From the NCBI GenBank assembly GCA_958450325.1, contig OY288251.1, positions 10,124,001 through 10,188,000 on the forward strand: a DNA stretch of 64,000 nucleotides. The letters are read 5' to 3'. Below the pieces are notes generated by a model. It did no database searches, had not been told where the DNA came from, and saw only the letters and a list, made by a program, of their open reading frames with translations. How positions within the stretch are numbered: the first letter of the stretch is position 1; the number at the start of each line of letters is the position of its first letter. Positions 25,558 through 36,349 of this stretch are shown here, piece after piece. The position numbers and the translations under genes were made by a program. The stretch is from Agrostemma githago (taxonomy: Eukaryota; Streptophyta; Magnoliopsida; Caryophyllales; Caryophyllaceae).

Positions 25558-25560
<3 letters not shown>
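23995..25560. mobile_element. TIR element B, Micron-like, 1.57 kb, anchored in TA microsatellites
   Basis: The left end GAGGCAGGATCTGGTACATT and the complement of the right end GAAGTAGGATCTTTTACATT match over about 65 bp, including CTACAATTTACCT. Both ends abut TA tracts (23911-23994 and 25561-25590). There is no coding capacity. The interior carries degenerate repeats around GTTATTTCAATGTAGA and CAGTTATTGTAATGAA. This is the architecture of rice Micron, a non-autonomous element that targets TA microsatellites. The link to Micron is by structure, not by sequence comparison. Confidence 0.7.
24187..24560. repeat. Degenerate tandem repeats inside TIR element B
   Basis: Three diverged units of about 115-120 bp each contain AATAATGTTAT, ACGTAGTTATT and CAGTTATTGTAATGAAT(G/A). 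The first is the most changed. Confidence 0.65.
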
Positions 25561-25610
<50 letters not shown>

Positions 25611-25611
25611 A
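25561..25611. repeat. Compound microsatellite (TA)n(CA)n
   Basis: TA runs to about 25591, then CA to 25610. Right border of TIR element B. Confidence 0.95.
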
Positions 25612-26985
25612 ATATATAATACAGGAACCACGCATTGGTTTTTTGGCGCCAAAACACACTTTCTTAATATATCAGAATTTCCATGATAATCTGTATAATA
25701 TAAATATCATAATAACTATTAATCTAATATAATATTAATCCTAATTTTCATATTAATAAAATATTTTTGTATATACCTTCTTAAAATGTCAAAGACACAA
25801 GTTTAAAATAATTTGATGGTAATATAATTTATTTAAACGTGTCAAAATATCTGAAAATAGAGTAGGTATAAACCTACTGACAAATAAAACAACCTATTAT
25901 GTTAATTGCAATTGATATTATTTTCATAACAATCTATATTATTATTATAATCCCTTATTCACTAAAACAAAAATCAAGGGACAATTTGATCTTTTTAACT
26001 TTCCCTGCAAAAAGAATCTCCCAATATATATGTCAACTTATATTTAGCAATTACTATAAGTATTTTATATTTTATTTTCTATTAAATATTTTAAATTAAA
26101 TAGTGGTATTTTTATGTTTGGGTCAACCGGTCGCCTCGAGTTATATTCGGATCAGTAAGAATTGGGTCAATTTCACGTTGAACCAGATAATTTGGACTCA
26201 CATCATTTTCGGGATTGTTATTTCCAACAATTTAAAGCATAATAAACAATTTGCGCTAGTTTATCGGTTAGGTGAGTCAAATCGAATTACGGGTCAAACT
26301 TGGATTTTCAGTTCGAGTGTCGGGTCGCGTCAATTTTATCAGGTCGAACCGTATAATAATGATCTCATTTTCTTTCTTTTACTTTCTCCTAATTTAATCT
26401 TAATCACTTTATCTCAATAGCTCAACATTTATACCGAAAAACAAATTACGAGTACTTATTTTCTATCTAAGAAAACTATGCTCTAAATTTCTAAAGTAAA
26501 TGTCTAATTTTCATTTAAATTAACTTTATCATAAAATAAGTCTAAGATTTTTTAAAAATATTTCGCAATCAAACGTTTCATATTAGATGACGGTGAAAAA
26601 CATCATACTTGATTTATTTTTGGTGTGAAAGAGGGAGAAAGCTCCGAGAATTTATTACTAGCTGTTACACTGGAATAGTCACCCCAAAGATGTCCTCCAT
26701 AGGGAGAGGACGAAAAAACATTGTACTTATTATCGTATGAGATTTATTCAACAAAATAAACATTATCTTAATAATATAACACTCTAATTATGTCGTATTA
26801 TCAAGAATTTCTTTTATCATCACAAAATTTTAAGTAAACAACCGTGCATGTGCACGGGTTTACCCAATAATTCTAAAACTTTTACAAGAATGAATAGTGA
26901 GTACTGTAATAGCTATCTATTATACGGAGTATATATTGTTAAAACACCTATTGATAAACATATAAATAACTAATGTGTCTTAAAT
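25612..26985. other. AT-rich noncoding DNA
   Basis: I see no gene. The interval is low in GC with stops in all frames at short distance. A perfect palindromic hairpin CCGTGCATGTGCACGG lies at 26842-26857, the same type as the Helitron hairpin 150 bp further on, but it is not followed by CTAG. Confidence 0.6.
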
Positions 26986-26987
26986 AT

Positions 26988-27016
26988 ACCCGTGCATCTG
27001 CACGGGTTCTAAACTA

Positions 27017-27018
<2 letters not shown>
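26988..27018 (+). mobile_element. Helitron 3' terminus
   Basis: The hairpin CCCGTGCATCTGCACGGG (26989-27006) is followed after a short AT-rich stretch by CTAG at 27014-27017, then T and a TA tract. A GC-rich hairpin about 10 bp before CTRR with insertion between A and T is the Helitron 3' signature. The 5' TC end was not identified, so the length is unknown. Confidence 0.65.

Positions 27019-27061
<43 letters not shown>
27018..27061. repeat. (TA)n microsatellite next to the Helitron end
   Basis: A pure TA tract starting at the last base of the Helitron signal; it is the third TA tract in 8.5 kb that borders a mobile-element end. Confidence 0.95.
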
Positions 27062-27062
<1 letters not shown>

Positions 27063-27069
27063 ATGTCAA

Positions 27070-27420
27070 AACCTATAAATACCCCATGTAATTCTCCATT
27101 AACGGGTACGTAATCAATCTCTTACTACTTACTTATCTTTCTAGAACAAAAGCCACCTTTCTCGTATCGAGAAAGGTTTTTCAAGGTAAATGAGACTTAC
27201 TTAGATATCAGAGAGGTCCTCTCGAACACCCTTTGATGCCTTGTTTGCCACATGTGCAGGCACAAGAGTGCTAAGCCGACCAAGGACATCCAAGTGTTTC
27301 TAGGCGAAGGAAGGAGAAAGAATCGGTTCAACAACGAACCTCAAGCAAGCTAATCAACTTAGATCTAGTTCAAGGCTAGGTCAATAGTTTGGTAACCAAA
27401 CAATTTTTCTTTACTTTTCA
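27070..27420 (+). mobile_element. Tat-like LTR remnant, plus orientation
   Basis: Contains TTAGATATCAGAGAGGTCC, GATGCCTTGTTTGCCACATG and TGTGCAGGCAC, and ends AGTTTGGTAACCAAACAA. The complement of 27930-28260 carries the same words in the same order, and the Tat-C LTR has related phrases (GAGGGAACCCTCTCCGATGC). It is probably an old LTR fragment of that lineage. Confidence 0.5.
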
Positions 27421-27929
27421 TTTATTTTTTAGTATATTTTTTAGACTTTCAGCTAATTTATTGTGAAATGATCCCTCAGAAGATTTTTTTCTTTAACACT
27501 ATTTTAAAAGCGGACGAGCTTGTCATTTTTGTGGCCTATACTAGACTGAATTTATGATCGTCTAAAAACGAGACCACATATACAACCGCAAGGCATTAAC
27601 GACGTGCATGCATTAATCCATCAAGGTTTGGCAATCAGGTATTTCACTATTTAAATCAAATTAGCAAAATTTTAAAAAAAGACGGCTTAGTAATTAGTAC
27701 GATTAGATTACTTTTATACAATCCCGACTAAGTTAACCTGTATATATATGACCTGACCTTTAAAATGTAGTGGACGTGTATTTGAAAGATATTAGTCCCT
27801 CCTAATACAAGTTTTCTTCTCTCTTTTTTTTGACACAAGAAATAAGAAAGAAATAAAGAATTGATTAAAGTAAGAAAAAATGGGGTATAAAGTGGAGATA
27901 TGATGTAGTATGTTTGTAAAGGAAATTGT

Positions 27930-28225
27930 TGGGGGTACCAAACAATCGGATCTAAAATGGATCAAGATCTTGAAGTTTATCGAATTTGGATCCGTGTTCT
28001 ATCCAATCATTTACTTCCCTTCTCTCTAGCTAGATAGACTTCCCTGGACGGATGGGTCGACCGTGCCTGCACAAGTAGCAAACAAGGCCTCGGAGAAATC
28101 CGAGGGAACCCTATCTGATGCCTAAATCAGTCCTTTGAGCCCTTAAGAAACTTTACTCGTGAGGTGTAAGGTGGCGTTTTTCTAGAGAGAGATTGAGTAA
28201 GAGAAAGTTCATTACAGAGAGGGGG

Positions 28226-28258
<33 letters not shown>

Positions 28259-28260
28259 TA
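27930..28260 (-). mobile_element. Tat-like LTR remnant, minus orientation
   Basis: GGCCTCGGAGAAATCCGAGG, GAACCCTATCTGATGCCTAA and GTGGCGTTTTTCTAGAGAG match, with changes, the Tat-C LTR at 31850-31965. It starts with TGTTGGGGGTACCAAACAAT. It is inverted relative to the remnant at 27070-27420. A short TA/GA microsatellite (28226-28258) closes it. Confidence 0.55.
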
Positions 28261-28324
28261 GTTGGTCTCATGGACATGGCTAGCAAAGACCTATCTCGTA
28301 CCTTAGGCAGCAGTAGGGGAATGT

Positions 28325-28358
28325 ACAATATAAAATTCGCACCTGCGATAATTAAATA
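28325..28358 (-). repeat. Left piece of the short Copia-like LTR (copy A)
   Basis: ATAAAATTCGCACCTGCGAT and the following bases match the start of copy B at 62838-62875. The rest of copy A lies at 62241-62650, on the far side of the MITE and Athila-2. Confidence 0.7.
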
Positions 28359-28611
28359 CTCTCTCCTACTTTGAGTATTCCTCTAACTTTTCTTTTTGAG
28401 CTTAATTTGGTTTTCTTCCCACTTTCCTTTTTTGGATGTACTTTTAATCATTCTTTATTCTTTCTTCAATTCTTTATTCTTTTACTCCACACCTAAACCC
28501 AACAGTTTTTCAGATTATACTCCACCTTTTACACTTCATACCCCACATTTTACACATTTCTTAATTTCTCCCCAAAAAAAATTGGGGAGAAGTATTCAAA
28601 ATAGGAGGGAG
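28359..28611. mobile_element. Stowaway-like MITE
   Basis: 253 bp with inverted ends CTCTCTCCTACTTTGAGTAT and (complement of the right end) CTCCCTCCTATTTTGAATAC, and a TA on each side (28357-28358 and 28612-28613). CTCCCTCC ends with a TA target are the hallmark of Stowaway elements. There is no coding capacity. It interrupts copy A of the short Copia-like LTR. Confidence 0.85.
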
Positions 28612-28613
28612 TA
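28609..28613. repeat. Target site duplication GAGTA, left copy (Athila-2)
   Basis: GAGTA is made of the last three bases of the MITE plus its TA target, and it is repeated at 62236-62240. This fixes the order: MITE first, Athila-2 second. Confidence 0.92.
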
Positions 28614-30275
28614 TGATGGTGGGATTTGCCGTCAATCCTACCAACAAATAAAACCAACTAAACCTAACTGGGTAGAAAGGGTAAGTCGGGTCGAGTCCAC
28701 GAGGACGGAAGAAGGGATTAGACTAAGGTTACCTAAACACAAGACTAGGTCACAAGGTCACTATAACAGAAAGGGAGGAGAATTGACAAGAATTAATTAC
28801 TAACACAATCACTAGGCTAACAAACAAGATTAAACAAACTAGAACAATGAAAAGAGAATGAAATTCTAGCTATGAATAAACTAGGTATGAGATAGGCTAA
28901 AAGACTCAAATAGAACTAAACTCAATCAACAAACTAGAGGAACTAAGATAATTATGACAAAGAAATCAAATAGGGAAAGAGTAGGGTTAGGTCGGGTTCA
29001 TAAGTGCAATAGGATAGTTGGGAAGTCAAGGGGGTAGGTTTTAGCTAGTCACTAAGGTCGGTCCGCGCACTCGCGTCAAAGACAAACCCGAATACTCATG
29101 CAAGATGCTACCCAATACACAAGGATTCAACCACTAATCAACCATACAATGAGAAGGAGAAAACAAGCAAGAGAAGCATGGCCACTACTACTCTAACAAG
29201 CAATTCAACAAACACATGGTATGCTTAACAAGTGACTAGTAACAAAGAATCCACCTTTACCATCAATCAAACCCTAATCACCCATAATCAACACTTAATC
29301 CCCCTACTAACCCCGCTATAAGTCTACTCACTCATATTCAAACTAACACTAACACAAACTAGAGGAAACACCAACATAACCATAGCATTTATAATGAAGA
29401 AGAAACTAGCAAGAACAATGAACAAAGATTAAAACTTAAATAACAAAGAAAGATTAAGAGAAAAGAGAAGAGTAATTATACCAAACTAGTAAGGAGTAAA
29501 GATTGAAACTTGTATTATAAGAAAATTCAAATACATCCACCAATGTTGTCAAGATTGAATGGATTCTTCAAGAGATCCCTTAATACAAGAGTAACTAACT
29601 AGATTAAGCTAAGATTAACAAAAGATTAAGGAAAGATTAGTGAAAAACTAAGCTAAGGATGAAGGAAGTCTATCTAGGGTTTACGGTAATGTAAAGTAAT
29701 GAAAAGTCCTTAAACAATATAAGAGGGGGGGTATATATAGGGTTTCACGGGTAAGGGAAGCGAGGAAAGCGAAATAGGCCAGAACTAGCCCCATCCCGGC
29801 CGGTAAGGGATGATCCCGGTCGGGAAGGGACCCATCCCGGTCGGGAAGGTCTTCCTCTCGGTTGGAAAGAGGCTCCAGAAGCGTTGTCTTGCTCGTCACT
29901 TCATCCCGGTCGTGATGGATGTGTTCCCGACCGGGACTGGTCCTGTAGGCCTCAAATATGATCTCATAGGTCCCTAATTGCTCTTCATAGGCTTCACATC
30001 GATTCTCGGTGCTCGGGATCGATTCTAAAGGGCTCGGGAATGGGTCCTAAGGGCTCGGGATCTAGTCTAAGCTACCGAGTGATCGTCGCTTCTCTTCGTT
30101 GGCTCCAAATGTGTTGGAAACGAGTCGGAATCGTTCCATTTCTCCAAGATTGGTCTTAGGAACCTAAAACAAACTAGAAGAAGCGTAAGTAGCCTCAAAA
30201 CCGCTCCAAAGAGCAATTCCGTAAGAGAAACCGGGATCAAACACAAGGAATAAGCACTACAAAACACACTTGTCA
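28614..30275 (-). repeat. Athila-2 3' LTR
   Basis: 1,662 bp; matches 60589-62235 almost base for base. A minus-strand TATA box (TATATATAC) lies at 29731-29739, preceded in transcription direction by a cluster of CCCGGTCGGGA palindromes at 29790-29935. The first bases read TGAC, not TGAT, through one change at 30272. Confidence 0.93.
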
Positions 30276-30475
30276 ACTCCCCCACACTTAACCCTTACTC
30301 GCTCTCGAGTAAGCAGGAACTAACTAAAAACTAAAAGAAACTAGACTACTAACCGAGCGGGTATTAGCGCACCCAACGCCCTTTCAACTCACGCGAGAAC
30401 ACTTAGAGGAAAAGTGATCTCCGCAAGGCAAGTGAGGTCTTGCGACAAAACTGTGGATACAACCGAACACGAAAA

Positions 30476-30555
30476 CACACAAACAAACAAACAAACAAAC
30501 AAACAAACAAACAAACAAACATACAAACAAACAAACATACAAACAAACAAACAAT
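30476..30555. repeat. (CAAA)n microsatellite
   Basis: About 19 units of CAAA with two TACAAA interruptions. It gives a spurious Thr/Asn/Lys/Gln repeat protein on one strand and a Cys/Leu/Phe/Val repeat on the other. Confidence 0.95.
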
Positions 30556-31673
30556 CGGTTGCACCCAAGAAGAAACAAATACTGATTCCCTCTACAAAGC
30601 GGTGAAAGAAACACCGGTTAAGGACTCAAGGCAAGTGACAACGTTCCCAAGCTAATAATACAAACCGAAATGGACAAAATCCTAATAGTATTACAACAAA
30701 GCAATAAAAACGTTGATAATTTACCTAGGTCCTCCTAACCTTCTAAGAACGTACTACGGGACGATAGGCGGGATGGAAAAAGGATGAACCACGGAGTTAG
30801 TCGACACTGCAGGTAAGTGAAATCCCGCTCCCTTTAGCGATGAGTCAAGAGGGTCGTCCCACGCTCAAAAATCGTCCAACTAGTCTAAGTGAAAAGGTGG
30901 ATAATGGTTGCAAAATGAGGGAAGACCGACTATTACCGCTATCATCCTTCCTAGGGACTCGGTCCTTTGGTAGGCTCTTCACGATAACAGTCGGTAAAAA
31001 GCTTATTTTTTAGGGGTGAGAATTTTTTTGTGAGATTATTTTCTTTGGCATTTTTCTTTTGCATTTGGCTTTTGAGTTGCTATGCCATTTCTTTTTCTTC
31101 TTTTGTATTTGGTTTTTGATTTGTTGTGCCTTTTCTTTTTTCTTCTTTATTTTCTTTCTTTTCTTTCTTTCCATTTCTTTTCTTCTTTCTTTTTGCCTTG
31201 GTTTGCCCTTTTGGCTAGATTTTTGTTTTGTAGGCATTCAATCACAACCAAGTAAGAAACTTCAACAAGTTGGAACTTATTTGTGGAAAATGTGTAGAAG
31301 GTAGGGAAATGGGTAAGTCAGGACGACGTCTTCCCTTCAAACTCACAAAAAGGGGGAAACTTGGACTAATCAAAGCAATTTCGAACACGGTCACCTAAGG
31401 GACGGGACTCGGCAACCAAGGCCTTTTCACTCCGTGGGTGGACAAAATGGTCAAAATGCAAATCCCGCAGTAAATTCCTAGTAGACTAGGTGGACTTAAG
31501 GTAAGAAACCAACGCAACTATTGATTTAAAGTCATCCTACTAGACTAAAGTCCAAGACTCGATTCATATCACTAGAAAGGGAAAGTAAACACTTGCGCAC
31601 TAGCCTCAAAATCGGGTTTTCAAAAACCTTTTCTACACTAGACACAAACTATACAAGGCAAAACCAACTAAAC

Positions 31674-31678
31674 AAAAC
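31674..31678. repeat. Probable target duplication of Tat-C, left copy (AAAAC)
   Basis: AAAAC precedes the left LTR and AATAC follows the right LTR (43637-43641). Four of five bases match, which fits a target duplication with one later change. Confidence 0.65.
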
Positions 31679-32356
31679 TGTTCCGGTCACGGAAACAATT
31701 CATCCGGCCTTGGATCCGGGCTGTATGATTGAATCACTGATGAACAATTGATCGATTGACTTCCTTGAACCTCTCTTTCGTCTCACTCCCAGAATCGGAC
31801 CTTCCCGGCAGAGTTGGCCTGCTCCCTGCACAATGAACGCACAGGGCCTCGGAGGTTGTCCGAGGGAACCCTCTCCGATGCCTAAGTCAGCCCGTGAAAT
31901 GCCTTGAGAGACCTAGTTCATGAGGAGCTAGGTGGCGTTTTTTAGGAGTAAGGGTCTAGAGAGAGAAAATCCAACCCCCCTCATGTGGGAAATGGGGAGG
32001 TATTTATACCTTCCCACAAGAGAGAGAAGTGGGAGAGGAATGGTTGGATAGAGAAGTGACAAGTGGTGGCTTCTCATCCATCCATTCCTAATTACCTTAG
32101 GCGAAATGACGGGAGGGCCCCTGGGGGTTCTGGCCCTGTCGACCAGGGACTTCCCCAGGGCAGGCGGATTTCAGGCAGTGGCTGCTAGGTTCCAGCAGGC
32201 TGGGATGGCCTATGGTCCCAGCAGCCGACGGCCATCCTTAGCGCTTTATGCTTCTGTTCTAGTTTCTTGCTAGGGACTGGTCTTTTGAGCCTTGACAGGA
32301 ACCATCCTAGGGCCTGTCCGGCAGGCGGTTACTCGACAGGCGGCCGACCTCAATCA
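31679..32356 (-). repeat. Tat-C 3' LTR
   Basis: 678 bp. On the minus strand it starts TGATTGAGGTCGG and ends GTGACCGGAACA. A TATA box lies in the palindrome GGTATTTATACC at 31999-32010. It is identical in length to the other LTR, with 8 transitions and no indels between them. Confidence 0.96.
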
Positions 32357-32630
32357 ATTGGCCTTCGCCAGTAGGAGGGAAGTAAGGCTTTTCTTCTGCT
32401 GGCGACTCTTGCTTGGAGGGAGGTTGACTTCCATGGTTGTCACAGCATTTAATGTTTTGCACTTTCCCAAGGGACGTAGCGCTGCTCGCGTCAAGTATGC
32501 AAAGAGTTAAGAGTGCCTTTTGCAATGATTACACTTCTCCTCTAGGTGGATTTTTGGGAACCGTGAAGAGTTCCCAATTGGTGGCTCTCCTTCCAGGGTG
32601 GTTGGAGTGTCATTAATGCCGTGTTTTCTC
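32357..32630. other. Tat-C region between the 3' LTR and the first antisense gene
   Basis: No gene. It probably holds the PPT for the minus-strand element next to 32357 (weak: GGCGAAGGCCAAT on the minus strand) and the upstream promoter region of the antisense gene at 32705. Confidence 0.45.
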
Positions 32631-32640
32631 TTGTATAAAA
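32631..32640 (+). promoter_or_regulatory. TATA box of the first antisense gene
   Basis: TGTATAAAACCCC lies 70 bp before the ATG at 32705, followed by a pyrimidine-rich leader (TCCTCCACTTTT...TCTTCAATCC). Spacing and leader fit a plant core promoter that directs transcription opposite to the element. Confidence 0.6.
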
Positions 32641-32704
32641 CCCCAGCTTCCTCCACTTTTCGGCTTAGCTTATCTTCAATCCTTCCACTTTCTTCGTCTT
32701 AATC

Positions 32705-33289
32705 ATGGTTTGGATTAAAAAATTTGTAACCCGCCATGGAGTTAGATATGTTACTTTTATCTTTAGAGGGTTTTGGAGGCTCCAATATGCTCGTGCTGCG
32801 TATCGTGCTGTCCGCCGTAGTCGCCGTTCACGGCTTTATTCCTGTCGGACGGGTAAGAAGGCTTCTGCTAGGAGGGGCAAGCGCCTCAAAAGGTCCTCAC
32901 CTCCTGCTGCGCCTAGGTTTAGGCGCTGCCCCCAGGGAGGGGGCTGTTTTGACAGGGGATGCCACGAGTGCTTTTCGTGGCTGCACCCCGAACAATTTTA
33001 CTCCAACCTTTCTGACACTGATTCCTCCTTGGCGTCAGGTCCCTCTTCGCCTGTGAAGAAGACAGGCTGTCGCACCTGCGACGAATCCCAGGCCGTTCCC
33101 TTTGGCAGGGACTGGGAGGACAGCAGCCATGACTCTGATGATAGTGAGGGTCTTGGTTGCCTGAGCGACAAGGATGAAGACGGAGCTCCTGATGATCCTT
33201 TCCAGGGTTCCCCAGACTGGGATTGGGGCTCGGCTCTCGGGAGTCCAGGCAGCCCTGGGGATTATTCCCCAGATTTGGACGACGACTAG
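32705..33289 (+). CDS. First antisense protein of Tat-C, 194 aa, unknown function
   Basis: An uninterrupted ORF on the strand opposite to gag-pol. ATG at 32705 was chosen because it is the first ATG after the TATA box. The product has three zones. Residues 1-70 are strongly basic (RRSRRSRL, RRGKRLKR) and could target the nucleus or bind nucleic acid. Residues 80-125 hold a Cys/His-rich stretch (CPQGGGCFDRGCHEC, then CRTC) that could bind metal. The last 70 residues are acidic and rich in Asp, Ser, Gly and Pro (DSDDSEG, DEDGAPDD). I recognise no family. Possible polyadenylation signals (AATGAAATGAAAG) follow at about 33396. Extra antisense ORFs are known in Retand-type elements; this one precedes a larger neighbour with its own TATA box. 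Confidence 0.6.
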   Translation: MVWIKKFVTRHGVRYVTFIFRGFWRLQYARAAYRAVRRSRRSRLYSCRTGKKASARRGKRLKRSSPPAAPRFRRCPQGGGCFDRGCHECFSWLHPEQFYSNLSDTDSSLASGPSSPVKKTGCRTCDESQAVPFGRDWEDSSHDSDDSEGLGCLSDKDEDGAPDDPFQGSPDWDWGSALGSPGSPGDYSPDLDDD

Positions 33290-33578
33290 GCCTGCGTAGC
33301 AGGGTGTTTGGTTTCTGTCAGGCCGGAATTTTTGGGCCTTATGTATTTTTCTTTTCGTATCTGTCGCAAGATGTAACTTTCCCCTTCTTGGCTAATGAAA
33401 TGAAAGTTAATCGGGTTTTTTTTTTTTTTTTGAATGACGTCGTTGGTTGCCCTTTCTCTGATATTTGTAGTCTTTCGAGGCCCTCCTTGGGAAGAGCGAA
33501 CAGTCGGTGTCCAGTGTGCGACACGTGGATGACTATTGAGGGTTTTGTCAGGGGATCGCCTTTCGAACTTCTTGGGCT

Positions 33579-33587
33579 TTATATAAG
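33579..33587 (+). promoter_or_regulatory. TATA box of the second antisense gene
   Basis: CTTTATATAAGCCC at 33577-33590 is followed by a CT-rich leader and by ATG at 33784. It lies 290 bp after the stop of the first antisense gene, so the two genes look like separate transcription units. Confidence 0.6.
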
Positions 33588-33783
33588 CCCTTCTCTTCCT
33601 TCATTCTCTTCTTTTACTCTTCTTGATACTTCACACCCCATAATACTCCTTGAATCTTCTTCATTCGCCGAGCATTTTTCGAGGAGCAAGGAACACCTCT
33701 TGTCACTGTCTCCGGCAACTTTATCGGCGTCCTTAGGTTAGAACTTTGAATCTCTCACTTCTTTTTTCCCTTCCATAGCCAAT

Positions 33784-36129
33784 ATGTCGCGAGTCCGTCC
33801 CCTTTCCTTTAATTCTTTGCTCGGGGGAACTAGCGACGGCGACGGTAGCCGACGTGACATTGCTTCTTCCTCCGGGGTCGGCCCCAGGGAGGAAGACGAT
33901 TATCATAGGGGGGAGGGTGCTGAGTCACCCGAGCCAGCTTCTTTGATGTGATTGACTCTGATGACGAGGCCCTGGAGGTGGATCCTTCCAGGGTCGCCGG
34001 CCCCTTCATCCGCAGAGAGAGGGGGAGGACCTACTTCTTGGACAAGGAAAAGTATGTGGTTCCCCTAAAGACCTATCCTGAGGCTAAGAACAGGGACCTG
34101 ATCTTGGAGAGTAACGCTGCTAAGGCCATTGAACAATTTTATAATTTCGGGGAAGGGTACACAGTTGTAGTCCCTGGGGAAAAGGACACAGTGTGCTGTC
34201 CCCCAGAAGGATGTGTGGCCGTCTACCATAAGGCCTTGGAATTTGGCCTGCGATTCCCGCTGCATCCCTTCCTGGAGGAAACCTTCAGGAGGATGAACGT
34301 TGCTATCGCCCAGCTGACTGCAACTGCCATTAGATCCTTAATAGCTTACACTTGGACCTGCCTTTTCCATGGCGAGGGGCCTTATATTGACGCCCTTCGT
34401 TTTATGGTCGGTCTTCAAATGGTGTCCTCATCTGGGGGGGGATGGCTCCCCTGGTTACTGGTCTCTGCTGAGGCAGAAAAAGTACGCCTTGGTCTGGCCG
34501 GCTATGAGCAGCCTTAAAGACTGGAAAAATAACTTTATATATGTCCATAGCGCGTCAGGGTGGAAAATTCCTAGACATTTTAGGAACCATGTCCATACCC
34601 GCATGGAGACGCGCGAGGAGTATCACCCTCGTGTTGGGGGGAAGGCTCTGGAAGTCAGGCTGAGCGAGAAGGAGGAGATTTTGGTAAAAAAGTTTGAGAT
34701 TGTGGTGGATAAACATGGGAACTTTGGCCCTGCTTTCTGGCTCCCCCATGCGGAGCTCATCACGACAGACGAGTATTTGCTTCCCCTGGGCCTGATTCCT
34801 GGCCTTGAAGGTAGTTCTAGGGATTTTTTGTTGTCACGATTTTCCAGGGACTTTATTTCTCCCTGCTTTTTAGATGACCGCCTTTCCCTTTCTGCAGATT
34901 CCTACACTTGGCGTTGGACCAAGAAGCAGGTCAGGAGGTTGGGCCTGAGCGAGGAATTGGACATTCTTTCAAAGCGTCCTTCCCTTCCTGCAAATTTTCG
35001 GAAAGGAAGCAAAGCCCTCATGAAGCTTGTGAAAGACTTTGCCGCTGGTCGAAGATTACCTCTCCCACCCCGGCTGCCTTCGTCGAAGCCGGCGACTCCT
35101 ACCCCCAACATTCATGAGGGGGGGGCGGAGGTTACTTCAGGAGCTACTCCTTCCCCCAGTCAGAAACAGGGTGTCTCTCCGGCTGGACCTCGGATTTCAC
35201 AGGGGACGCAGCCTGGAGACTCCGAGGGGACTGGGGAGAGTTTACCTTTGGAATCAAGGAGGAAAAGAGGGAGGGAGGCTCCTAGTGCTGACGTGGTGGA
35301 CCTGGAGGCGGATGTCACCACCCCTGAGGCGAAGCGCCCTGCACGTGAGCCTTCAAGCACCCCCTTCTCAGAGGAAAATACAGAGTTCCACTACACGGCT
35401 GGTGACAGTGTGGATGTGTCAGGCTTGCTTTCTGACTCCGGAGCCGTCTTGGCCGACCGCCTCACAAAAATGGTGACCTCAACTTCTCATCAAGTGCTCC
35501 AATATATCCAGCGTACCTCCAAGGTTATGCTGGCATCTGCGGAACTGGCGGCTCTCAGCCGCCTGAGTGATGAGGAGCTAACAGTTACTCCTGGGGCTCC
35601 TCCTCCCGACCGCCTGGCCATGATAGAAAGGGATGTCTCCTTGATAAGCTCCTTGAAAGATAAAATGACAAGGCAAGAGGGAGAGTTAGAGGAGGCCAAG
35701 AAGCAGGCTGATCAATGGAGGCTGCAGGGGGAAATGGCTGTGAAGGAGGTTGCCAAGTTAGAGGCTGATCTGAAGGAGAGCCGGCAGTCGTTGGACCGAG
35801 CCAATCTATCTTTGGCCGAGATGGGGCATTTAAAGGGGAGAGTGGCTGACTTGGAGGAGCAGCTGTCAAAGGCCAAGTCGACTTTTGAGCAGGCTAAGGG
35901 GGAATGGACGAAGGAGAAAGAGACCCTGGCTGAGGAGACTGAGGCTGCAGTGGATGCCAGCTTCGTGAGCGGTGCCAACTCCTCTCTGGAGTTGGTAATG
36001 GAGGTGATAGGGGAGATGTTCCCTACCTTTGATGAGGACGCCTTCCGGAGCCTCTATGCCGCTAAGAATGAAGCTCAGGCGACCAGGCAGCCTGAGGCAG
36101 ATGCCGACGCTCACCAGGATGCTACGTGA
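33784..36129 (+). pseudogene. Second antisense protein of Tat-C (gypsy-type transposon protein with coiled coil), two frameshifts
   Basis: An about 780-codon gene antisense to gag-pol. ATG at 33784 (MSRVRPLSFNSLLGG) opens a short acidic/Ser region. A shift near 33940 leads to the segment ending 34430. A second shift at the G8 run 34434-34441 restores the first frame, which is open to TGA at 36129. The N-terminal half has GLRFPLHPFLEE, then W and Y-rich segments (DWKNNFIYV, SGWKIP), the pattern of the plant 'putative gypsy type transposon' family (PF04195). The middle is Pro/Ser-rich with a KRGRE basic patch, and residues about 600-740 form a long Glu/Lys/Leu coiled coil. Its role in transposition is unknown; antisense genes of this kind are known in Grande and Retand elements. 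Confidence 0.72.
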
Positions 36130-36349
36130 CACCCCTTCTCTTTTCTTATAAAAGCTTTTATCTTTCCGTGCTGAGCCAGTGCTTATGGCCATTTTGTAAT
36201 ATTTGCTACTTGGTTTTTTCTTCAACTTTGTAAAGACCTTTCCACCCTTCATGGGTTTTGTTTGTGGAATATTTCTCTTTTCTTTTTATGGCAAACTGTT
36301 TTAAAATTCAGGGATCCTTTTCTTGTTTGTTTGATCGCGCCTGTCACAG
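36130..36349 (+). other. Downstream region of the second antisense gene
   Basis: No gene. T-rich; CTTATAAAAGC at 36148 and other A/T-rich words could be part of a 3' end signal. It leads into the tandem repeat. Confidence 0.4.

Larger units (their letters stand above)
30276..31678 (-). other. Athila-2 3' noncoding region, distal part
   Basis: No gene. The LTR-proximal end reads, on the minus strand, TAAGTGTGGGGGAGT, the purine-rich tract of Athila elements. It includes an AAAC microsatellite (30476-30555) and a T-rich, C-poor stretch at 31020-31210. It is cut by Tat-C at 31679 and resumes at 43642. Confidence 0.7.

Noticed and set aside
26103..26420. 105-aa open frame in AT-rich DNA
   Set aside because: No motif, no promoter evidence and biased only by base composition.
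30384..30614. Cys/Leu/Phe/Val repeat protein and its antisense counterpart
   Set aside because: Product of the CAAA microsatellite.
32736..33056. Alternative 106-aa open frame overlapping the first antisense gene
   Set aside because: The 194-aa frame begins at the first ATG after the TATA box and has a coherent domain layout; this one is a shadow.
33735..33779. Possible 45-bp intron before the second antisense ATG
   Set aside because: Shorter than plant introns usually are, and the ATG downstream needs no splicing.
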